Origin: an uncultured Clostridia bacterium
Lineage (GTDB): Bacteria; Bacillota; Clostridia; Christensenellales; Aristaeellaceae
Direction of reading: 5' to 3'
NCBI GenBank assembly: GCA_934647235.1
Contig: CAKUFG010000045.1
Coordinates: forward strand, 1 to 11,341
Length of the DNA stretch: 11,341 nt
A program made the translations under genes and the position numbers. Shown here piece by piece: positions 1-5,177 of the stretch. How positions within the stretch are numbered: the first letter of the stretch is position 1; each line of letters begins with the position of its first letter. Below the pieces are notes generated by a model. The model ran no database searches. It was not told the origin of the DNA and saw only the letters and a list, made by a program, of their open reading frames with translations.

Positions 1-150
1 GACGGCGTTGAGATGGTTATGCCTGGCGACAACATCGAGATGGAAGTGACCCTGATCACCCCCATCGCTATCGAGAACGGTCTGCGCTTCGCTATCCGCG
101 AGGGCGGCCGCACCGTGGGTTCCGGCGCCGTTACCTCCATCATGGAGTAA
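1..150 (+). CDS. tuf: Elongation factor Tu, C-terminal end (partial)
   Basis: This is the last 49 codons of elongation factor Tu, the GTPase that delivers aminoacyl-tRNA to the ribosomal A site. The window begins inside the gene and the frame starts at base 1. The readable part is the end of beta-barrel domain 3. It includes the family-typical MPGDNIEMEVTLITPIA stretch, then LRFAIREGGRTVGSGAV, and ends in SIME. The coding sequence closes with TAA, immediately followed by in-frame TAG, so it has tandem stops. The GTPase domain and the start lie outside the window. A strong intrinsic terminator begins 24 bases after the stop. The match to EF-Tu is unmistakable; only the part upstream of the window is unknown. 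Confidence 0.97.
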   Translation, partial: DGVEMVMPGDNIEMEVTLITPIAIENGLRFAIREGGRTVGSGAVTSIME

Positions 151-173
151 TAGCAAAGCAAAACCTAAAACAT

Positions 174-203
174 GCGCGCGATCCGTTTGGATCGCGCGCT
201 TTT
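174..203 (+). terminator. Intrinsic terminator of tuf
   Basis: A perfect 11-bp stem (174-184 pairs with 189-199, GC-rich, ending GATCC/GGATC) has a GTTT tetraloop and is followed by TTTT and an AT-rich tail. It starts 24 bases after the tuf stop, which is the classic Rho-independent form. Confidence 0.93.
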
Positions 204-217
204 ATATATTGGTATTG

Positions 218-246
218 AAAAGGGGCGCTGGCAATGCCAGCGCCCC
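218..246 (-). terminator. Intrinsic terminator of the phosphoribosyltransferase gene
   Basis: Bases 222-232 and 236-246 form a perfect 11-bp GC-rich stem with a 3-nt loop. Read on the minus strand the hairpin is followed by TTTT (221-218). It begins 19 bases past the stop codon of the minus-strand gene at 265. Together with the tuf terminator 18 bases away it makes a back-to-back pair insulating two convergent genes. Confidence 0.9.
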
Positions 247-264
247 TTGCAGTTTTCGATGGGA

Positions 265-819
265 TTATTCCTTTACCGTGCCGTCGGCGTTGAACAGCGG
301 CAGCTTTTCCAGATAAATGATATCGTCGCGCTTCTGCGCATCGCCCTCGGCCAGGATGGCCATCTTGCCTACCACAATGCCGCCGGCCTGCTCAACCAGC
401 TTCTGCACCGCAATCAAGGAGCCGCCAGTGGAGATTACGTCGTCCACGATCAGCACACGCTTGCCGCGCATGTATTCCGCATCGTCGCCGTCAATGCACA
501 GCATCTGGCGGTTCGCAGTGGTGATGGAGGTAACGTCGGTGCTGAACACATTGCGCATGTACAGCTTGGCAGCCTTGCGGGCGATCAGATAGCGGTTTTC
601 GCCATGCTGGCGCGCCATCTCATACACGAGGGGAATGCCCTTGGATTCGGCGGTGATCAGGATATCGTGCTCGGGGGCCACCTTGAGCAGATCGCGCGCG
701 CACGCAACGGTCAGCTCAACATCGCCGAAGATGACGAAAGCGCCGATGTACAGATCGTCGTTGACGCGGCAGAGGGGCAAATCGCGCTTCAAACCCGCGA
801 TATTCATCGTATAATGCAT
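265..819 (-). CDS. Purine-type phosphoribosyltransferase (Apt-like)
   Basis: A 184-residue type I phosphoribosyltransferase, which would transfer a phosphoribosyl group from PRPP to a nucleobase in the cytoplasm. The PRPP-binding signature VLIVDDVISTGGS is at residues 122-134. An ITAESKGIPL segment (55-64) and the ARK stretch (80-82) match the adenine/xanthine phosphoribosyltransferase and PurR-like branch. There is no N-terminal winged helix, so it is not a PurR regulator; the length fits Apt (about 170-185 residues). The start at MHYTMN is chosen because GGGAGG lies 8 bases upstream and the only longer in-frame start (918) lies upstream of the predicted promoter. The gene is monocistronic: its own promoter is at 868-896 and its own terminator at 218-246, and it is convergent with tuf. 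Base specificity (adenine or xanthine/guanine) cannot be read with certainty; salvage is inferred. Confidence 0.88.
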   Translation of the reverse strand: MHYTMNIAGLKRDLPLCRVNDDLYIGAFVIFGDVELTVACARDLLKVAPEHDILITAESKGIPLVYEMARQHGENRYLIARKAAKLYMRNVFSTDVTSITTANRQMLCIDGDDAEYMRGKRVLIVDDVISTGGSLIAVQKLVEQAGGIVVGKMAILAEGDAQKRDDIIYLEKLPLFNADGTVKE

Positions 820-867
820 GGTAAAATCCTCCCTTGAAAGATCAAAAGTGCGAAAAACACATCTCTT

Positions 868-896
868 ATTATACCAATTGCGCCAGGGGATGTCAA
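868..896 (-). promoter_or_regulatory. Consensus sigma-A-type promoter of the phosphoribosyltransferase gene
   Basis: On the minus strand the -35 is TTGACA (896-891), the spacer is 17 bp and the -10 is TATAAT (873-868), a perfect consensus. Transcription would start near 861, giving a leader of about 40 nt that contains the GGGAGG site. The DNA upstream of the -35 is AT-rich, includes a T-run, and carries a 22-bp tandem repeat. Confidence 0.9.
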
Positions 897-903
897 TCGC
901 AAA

Positions 904-947
904 AAAGAACTTTGACACGTTAATTAAAGAACTTTGACACGTTAATT
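904..947. repeat. Perfect 22-bp tandem duplication at the recG 3' end
   Basis: Bases 904-925 and 926-947 are identical 22-mers, each holding AAAGAACTTTGACACG followed by TTAATT, with the repeat ending in the palindrome TTAATTAA. The right copy includes the recG stop codon (942-944). The left copy ends 8 bases from the -35 box of the next gene. There are only two units and no spacers, so this is not a CRISPR array. It could be a slippage duplication or a pair of regulatory sites. Confidence 0.95.
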
Positions 948-2939
948 AAGCGTCACCCGCGGCAGACGAGCGGCAAAGCGCTGCCGCGCCTGGGCAAGCA
1001 CCTGCTCATATTCCTGGCGGCAATCGGGATTCTGCCGAAGCTCCCGCATGCATTGCTGTGTTTCAGCCAGCAGGCGGCCGTCTGCTGCAAGGCCGGAAAG
1101 AAAGCCTGCGCCATGCTGCGCCGTGCCTAAAAACTCGCCCGGCCCGCGCAGCTCCAGATCCTTGCGGGCGATTTCAAAGCCGTCATTTGTGCCGCACAGG
1201 GTGGTCAGGCGCTCGTTGGGCTCGGCCATCAGGAAGCACCAGCTTTCCTGTGCGCCGCGGCCCACACGTCCGCGCAGCTGATGCAGCTGGGACAGGCCGA
1301 AACGATCGGCATTTTCGATCACCATGACTGTGGCCGACGGCACGTTTACGCCTACTTCGATGACGGTGGTGGCGATCAGCACATCGATTTCACCGGCCGA
1401 AAATGCAGCCAGCGTGTGCTCCTTTTCGGCTGGATCCTGCGCGCCGTAGGTCAGCCCAAGCCGCAGGCAGGAGAGCGCGCCGTTGCACAGCTCGGCATAG
1501 GTATCCTGGGCGCTGCGCACGGGCAGATCCTCGTTTTCCTCCACCAGGGGGCAAACGATATAGCATTGATGCCCTTGGGCGGCCTGCTCGATGATGAAGC
1601 GATAAAGCCCATCGCGTTTGGCTTCCGGCACGATGCGCGTGCGCACGGGCGTGCGGCCCGGCGGCAGCTCATCCACGATCGATAGATCCAGATCGCCATA
1701 GAGAATCAGCGCCAGCGAGCGGGGAATGGGCGTGGCAGACATGACCAGCACATGCGGCTCAAAGGCTTCGCCGCCTTTTTTTGAAAGCATTTTACGCTGG
1801 CGTACGCCGAAACGATGCTGCTCATCGGTGATAGCCAGCGCCAGACTTTGATACGCTACACCATCTGAAAGCAGCGCATGGGTGCCGATGACGCATTGCC
1901 ACTCGCCCGAGGCGATGGCCGCCAGGGCGGCGCGGCGCTCGGCAGCCTTCATGCCGCCCAGCAGCAGCCCGCAGCGAACGCCCAACGGCGCAAGCGATTT
2001 CTGCGCGCTTTCAAAGTGCTGCCGGGCCAGAATCTCGGTGGGCACCATCAGCGCGGCCTGATAGCCTGCCTGCGCGCAGCAATACATGGCGGCGAAGGCG
2101 ATGGCCGTCTTGCCGCAGCCTACGTCGCCCTGCACCATGCGGCGCATGGCGGTATCGCGCGCCATATCGGCGCAAAGCTCTTCAAAAACGCGCTTCTGCG
2201 CCTGCGTGGGCGCAAAGGACAGGCTGCGCCAGTAAGCGTCGCCATCATCAGCCTGGATGGGATGCGCGCGGCCGGGCGTGCCGCGCAGGATGGATAGCGC
2301 AGCCTGATAAAGCAGCAGCTCCTCAAAGGAGATGCGCCGCTGCGCCAGGGCCAGACTCTCGTGGCTGTCTGGCGCGTGCAGCTGCCGCAGGGCGAAGTTG
2401 CGCTCGCATAGCTGATAGCGCAGCCGCAGCGATTCAGGCAGCGTTTCGGGGCAGCAAGTATCCAACTGGTTCAGCGCCTGGGCGATCAGCCGCATCAGCA
2501 CGCGCGACGAAATGCCGGGAATGGTTGGATATTGCGGCAGAAGCGCTTCTTTTTCTTCAAAGGAGGGGTTATACAGGGTGATTCGCCCGGATTTGTCGCG
2601 GGCAGGCTGGCCGTAGAGCAGCAGATACTCCTCGGAGGACAGCTTATCGCGTACCCAGGGCTGATTGAACCATACCAACGGCAGGGAGCCAGATTCATCC
2701 TGCAGGGTAGCGCTGACGCGGGCTTTGCCATGAAAATAGACCAGCTTGGGAGAACCCTTCAGATAGCCGCGCACGCAGGCGGGCGTGCCGGGGGAAAGCT
2801 GCGCGATGGGCGTGACCCTGGAGGTATCCCGATAGCTTCGCGGCAGGGTTTGCAAAAGGTCGGCCATTGTATCGATGCCTGCCTGGTGCAGCGCCGCAAT
2901 GCGCGCCTTGCCAATGCCCTTCAGCTCTTGAAGCTCCAT
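942..2939 (-). CDS. recG: ATP-dependent DNA helicase RecG
   Basis: A 665-residue superfamily 2 helicase that remodels stalled replication forks, R-loops and D-loops and branch-migrates Holliday junctions. The N-terminal helical and OB-fold wedge region (about 1-165) begins with the LKGIGKARIAAL helix-hairpin motif. Helicase motif I is GDVGCGKT (271-278), motif II the RecG-typical DEQH (372-375), motif III SATPIPRS (401-408) and motif VI QLRGRVGRG (554-562). The RecG-specific C-terminal ELRGPGEFLGTAQHG segment is at 596-610. Length agrees with the family (about 680). The ATG has GGGAGG (2951-2946) 6 bases upstream. It lies downstream of fakA as in Bacillus subtilis, but a terminator-like hairpin separates the two. 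No terminator is visible after its stop, so some transcripts may run into the phosphoribosyltransferase gene. Confidence 0.97.
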   Translation of the reverse strand: MELQELKGIGKARIAALHQAGIDTMADLLQTLPRSYRDTSRVTPIAQLSPGTPACVRGYLKGSPKLVYFHGKARVSATLQDESGSLPLVWFNQPWVRDKLSSEEYLLLYGQPARDKSGRITLYNPSFEEKEALLPQYPTIPGISSRVLMRLIAQALNQLDTCCPETLPESLRLRYQLCERNFALRQLHAPDSHESLALAQRRISFEELLLYQAALSILRGTPGRAHPIQADDGDAYWRSLSFAPTQAQKRVFEELCADMARDTAMRRMVQGDVGCGKTAIAFAAMYCCAQAGYQAALMVPTEILARQHFESAQKSLAPLGVRCGLLLGGMKAAERRAALAAIASGEWQCVIGTHALLSDGVAYQSLALAITDEQHRFGVRQRKMLSKKGGEAFEPHVLVMSATPIPRSLALILYGDLDLSIVDELPPGRTPVRTRIVPEAKRDGLYRFIIEQAAQGHQCYIVCPLVEENEDLPVRSAQDTYAELCNGALSCLRLGLTYGAQDPAEKEHTLAAFSAGEIDVLIATTVIEVGVNVPSATVMVIENADRFGLSQLHQLRGRVGRGAQESWCFLMAEPNERLTTLCGTNDGFEIARKDLELRGPGEFLGTAQHGAGFLSGLAADGRLLAETQQCMRELRQNPDCRQEYEQVLAQARQRFAARLPRVTLN

Positions 2940-2965
2940 GCCAATCCTCCCTTCGCGTATGCTAT

Positions 2966-2996
2966 AAGAAAAGGGCTATCCAAACGATAGCCCTTT
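2966..2996 (-). terminator. Terminator or attenuator between fakA and recG
   Basis: Bases 2970-2980 and 2986-2996 form a perfect 11-bp stem with a 5-nt loop. On the minus strand the 3' arm runs into CCCTTTTCTT, a T-rich tail interrupted by one C. It starts 17 bases after the fakA stop and ends about 27 bases before the recG start. No strong recG promoter is visible between them, so partial readthrough (attenuation) seems likely. The stem is AT-closed and symmetrical, so it could also act on the opposite strand. Confidence 0.8.
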
Positions 2997-3012
2997 ATAA
3001 GCGTGGCAATGC

Positions 3013-4641
3013 TTATTCTACAGACAGCAGATAGTAGTACAGCGGCTGACCGCCCATGTGCACTTCCACATCGCAATCAGGATACAGCGCGGAAAGCTCC
3101 TCGCCCAGCGCTTCGGCGTCCTCTTGCTTGGTATCCGCGCCGTAGTAGATGGTGATCAGGCTGTCCTCGTCCGTCACCAGTTCCTTCATCAGGCTGATAG
3201 CGATATCGTGCACGCTGCTGCCGCGCACGGAAACCTTGCCGTTCTGCAGGCCGATGATATCGCCCTCGCTGATGTGCATGTCGGCAAAATCGCTGTCGCG
3301 CACGGCGTAGGTGATCATGCCTGTGCGCACGCGCTGCGCGGCCTCGTCCATGTTGGCGGCGTTCTCCTCCGGCGAAAGATCGGGCTGGAAGGATACAACG
3401 GCGGAAATGCCCATGGCTACGTTCTTGGTGGGCAGGACGACGACGTGCTTTTCGGAAAGCTCCGCCGCCTGCTGGGCGGCCAGGATGACGTTGCCGTTGT
3501 TGGGCAGGACAAAAATGTTCTTGGCGTTGATGCTGTCGATGGCGTTCTGCAGATCCTCGATGGCGGGGTTCATGGTCTGGCCGCCCTCTACGATTACATC
3601 CACGCCCAGATCCTTGAAGATGCCCGCGATGCCCGCGCCCTGGGCCACGGAAACCATGCCGTATTCCTTGGGCGGGTTCTCGCGCGCCTTCTGCGCCTGC
3701 TTCTGGCGATGCTGCTCCACCATGTTTTCAATGATGAAATCGCTCAGTTCGCCCAGCTGCAGGCCGTACTGCAGGGCCTTGCCGGGATCGTTGGTATGCA
3801 CGTGCACCTTGATCAGCGACAGATCGCCCACGACCAGCACGCAATCGCCGATGCGGTTGAGGTGGCGGCGGAAGGTGGCGATATCGCTGGGCTTGGCGTC
3901 CATGCGCAGATGCTGGATGAGGAACTGCGTGCAATAGGTATATTTGGATTCTTCGTCGTGATCGTCCACAAAGTCCTCTACCGGGGCGGCGGCATCCACG
4001 GGAGCAAGGTCGATATGCTCTCCGCCCAGCGCCGCAGCGTAGCCCGCATAGATGCACAGCAGGCCGCGCCCGCCGGCATCCACCACGCCGGCCTGCTTGA
4101 GGGCGGGCAGCATATCGGTGGTGAGCCTGAGGATGTTTTCGCCGCTGGCAAGGATCACGCGCATCAGCGCGTCATAATCATTGGGGGCGGACTGCGCCTG
4201 CTTGACCGCCTCTTCGGCGATGACGCGCGCGACAGTCAGAATGGTGCCCTCCTTGGGGCGCATGACGGCCTTGTAGGCCACCTCCGCGCCCGCCTGCAGC
4301 GCCTGGGCGAACTGGACGGGGGAAATCTTTTCAACGCCCTCCAGCGCGCGGGAGAAGCCGCGGAATAGCTGGGAGAGGATGACGCCGCTGTTGCCGCGCG
4401 CGCCGCGCAGCGCGCCCTTGGCCAGGGCCGCGGCGGCCTCGCCGGCGTTTACATACTCCTTGCTGCTGATTTCGCGCGAGGCGCTCATCATGGTAAGGGA
4501 CATATTGGTGCCCGTGTCGCCGTCCGGCACGGGGAATACGTTCAGCGCGTCTACCGCTTCACGGTTTTTTTCCAGCTGCGCAGCGGCTGACACGGCCATC
4601 TCGCGCAGCAGCAGACCGTCTATCAATTGAACTTGAATCAA
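3013..4641 (-). CDS. fakA: DAK-domain fatty acid kinase subunit FakA (YloV family)
   Basis: A 542-residue protein of the YloV/FakA family. FakA is the ATP-binding subunit that phosphorylates fatty acids held by a FakB (DegV-family) carrier, feeding exogenous fatty acids into membrane phospholipid synthesis. The N-terminal DhaL/DAK2 domain (about 1-200) shows the metal/ATP signature NVFPVPDGDTGTNM (34-47) and ARGNSGVILSQLFRGF (81-96). The middle and C-terminal parts follow the usual YloV arrangement (PNNGNVILAAQQAA near 405-420), and length matches FakA (about 550). The start codon is TTG, supported by GGAGG 8 bases upstream and by alignment with typical family N-termini. No fakB is in the window. 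It follows the Asp23-family gene by 75 bases and precedes recG, as yloU-yloV-recG do in Bacillus subtilis. The lipid substrate is inferred from the family. Confidence 0.92.
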   Translation of the reverse strand: MIQVQLIDGLLLREMAVSAAAQLEKNREAVDALNVFPVPDGDTGTNMSLTMMSASREISSKEYVNAGEAAAALAKGALRGARGNSGVILSQLFRGFSRALEGVEKISPVQFAQALQAGAEVAYKAVMRPKEGTILTVARVIAEEAVKQAQSAPNDYDALMRVILASGENILRLTTDMLPALKQAGVVDAGGRGLLCIYAGYAAALGGEHIDLAPVDAAAPVEDFVDDHDEESKYTYCTQFLIQHLRMDAKPSDIATFRRHLNRIGDCVLVVGDLSLIKVHVHTNDPGKALQYGLQLGELSDFIIENMVEQHRQKQAQKARENPPKEYGMVSVAQGAGIAGIFKDLGVDVIVEGGQTMNPAIEDLQNAIDSINAKNIFVLPNNGNVILAAQQAAELSEKHVVVLPTKNVAMGISAVVSFQPDLSPEENAANMDEAAQRVRTGMITYAVRDSDFADMHISEGDIIGLQNGKVSVRGSSVHDIAISLMKELVTDEDSLITIYYGADTKQEDAEALGEELSALYPDCDVEVHMGGQPLYYYLLSVE

Positions 4642-4649
4642 GGCTATAA

Positions 4650-4654
4650 CCTCC
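4650..4654 (-). promoter_or_regulatory. Ribosome binding site fixing the TTG start of fakA
   Basis: GGAGG on the minus strand, 8 bases before the TTG at 4641-4639. No ATG or GTG sits at a suitable distance in the same frame, so this site decides the unusual TTG start. Confidence 0.8.
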
Positions 4655-4660
4655 GAACAT

Positions 4661-4673
4661 GCCGCAAAGCGGC
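4661..4673 (-). other. Small hairpin just upstream of the fakA ribosome site
   Basis: GCCGC, a TTT loop, then GCGGC: a perfect 5-bp GC stem whose 3' end is 6 bases before the GGAGG of fakA. It could hold the ribosome site open or modulate translation. Being short, it may also be incidental. Confidence 0.4.
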
Positions 4674-4686
4674 TGAATATGCGCGC

Positions 4687-4717
4687 AAAAGAAGCCGGAT
4701 GAAACGAGCGCCGGCTT
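4687..4717 (-). terminator. Weak terminator-like hairpin after yloU
   Basis: AAGCCGG (4717-4711) pairs with CCGGCTT (4698-4692) across a 12-nt loop, followed on the minus strand by CTTTT. It begins at the last base of the yloU stop codon. The stem is only 7 bp and the T-run short, so readthrough into fakA is expected; it may act as an attenuator or processing site. Confidence 0.45.
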
Positions 4718-5070
4718 TACTGCACGCGAATGCCTTCCACGGAAATGTTAACCTTGCGCACTTTGACGCCGGTCATGCTTTCCAGCTTATATTTGACAAC
4801 TTCTACGATCGTCTTGCACACCACGGACACGGAAATGCCGTACTCCACCACGATGTAGAGGTCTACGTCCAGCATATCCTCTACCATGCGCAGCTGAACG
4901 CCCTTGCTCAGGTTTTCGCGGCCCAGCCATTCCACAATGCCGTCCTTGGCGCGCTTGGAGGACATGGCCACGATGCCGTAGCATTCCAGCACGGCGTAGC
5001 CGACCACCTTGAGCATTACGTCTTCCGAAATGTAGATGGTGCCGATATCATTCTTGATTTTGCATTCCAT
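4717..5070 (-). CDS. yloU: Asp23/Gls24 family envelope-stress protein (YloU-like)
   Basis: A 117-residue Asp23/Gls24 (DUF322) protein. Members are small, abundant cytoplasmic proteins tied to cell-envelope homeostasis; Staphylococcus Asp23 is anchored at the membrane through AmaP. Family features in order are GTIYISEDV (10-18), an ECYGIVAMSS turn (29-38), KGVQLRMVEDMLDVDLYIVVEYG (56-78) and the C-terminal VVKYKLESMTGVKVRKVNISVEGI (91-114). The ATG at 5070 is chosen because AGGAGG lies 9 bases upstream. The longer frame, starting at 5145, would begin inside the predicted promoter. It has its own promoter (5117-5145) and is followed by fakA, matching yloU-yloV synteny. No transmembrane segment is seen. 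The exact biochemical role of this subgroup is not established. Confidence 0.9.
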   Translation of the reverse strand: MECKIKNDIGTIYISEDVMLKVVGYAVLECYGIVAMSSKRAKDGIVEWLGRENLSKGVQLRMVEDMLDVDLYIVVEYGISVSVVCKTIVEVVKYKLESMTGVKVRKVNISVEGIRVQ

Positions 5071-5096
5071 CGATTTGAACCTCCTGATGTTGGTTC

Positions 5097-5110
5097 TGAC
5101 CCGAAGGTCA
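5097..5110 (-). other. UUCG-capped hairpin at the yloU mRNA 5' end
   Basis: TGACC-TTCG-GGTCA on the minus strand: a perfect 5-bp stem closed by C-UUCG-G, an unusually stable RNA tetraloop. It begins at about the predicted transcription start (near 5110) and lies some 20 bases ahead of the AGGAGG site. Terminal 5' hairpins of this sort are known to protect mRNAs from decay; that role here is inferred. Confidence 0.6.
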
Positions 5111-5116
5111 CGCTCT

Positions 5117-5145
5117 ATTATACAGGATTTTCCGCAATTGTGCAA
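5117..5145 (-). promoter_or_regulatory. Promoter of yloU (-fakA-recG)
   Basis: On the minus strand the -10 TATAAT (5122-5117) is perfect, with a 17-bp spacer and a weak -35 TTGCAC (5145-5140, 3 of 6 consensus). The predicted start is near 5110. The -35 lies 33 bases past the stop of the upstream transpeptidase gene, and no terminator is visible in between. Confidence 0.78.
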
Positions 5146-5177
5146 GCCCGCAGCGCAAATGCCGCACTATTGCCGTA

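Noticed and set aside
820..918. N-terminal 33-residue extension of the phosphoribosyltransferase
   Set aside because: The extension would start upstream of the consensus promoter and predicted transcription start; the inner ATG has a GGGAGG site.
904..947. Tandem repeat considered as a CRISPR remnant
   Set aside because: Only two directly abutting units with no spacers and no cas genes.
3058..4368. 436-codon open frame on the + strand, antisense to fakA
   Set aside because: The opposite strand encodes a complete YloV/FakA protein with recognisable motifs. The antisense translation is rich in His/Gly/Leu/Val typical of reversed GC-rich codons, and no ribosome site or family motif is visible.
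5146..5177. Terminator for the L,D-transpeptidase gene in the gap before the yloU promoter
   Set aside because: Only a short imperfect direct repeat (ACTATTGC twice) is present; no stem with a T-tract is seen, so none is annotated.
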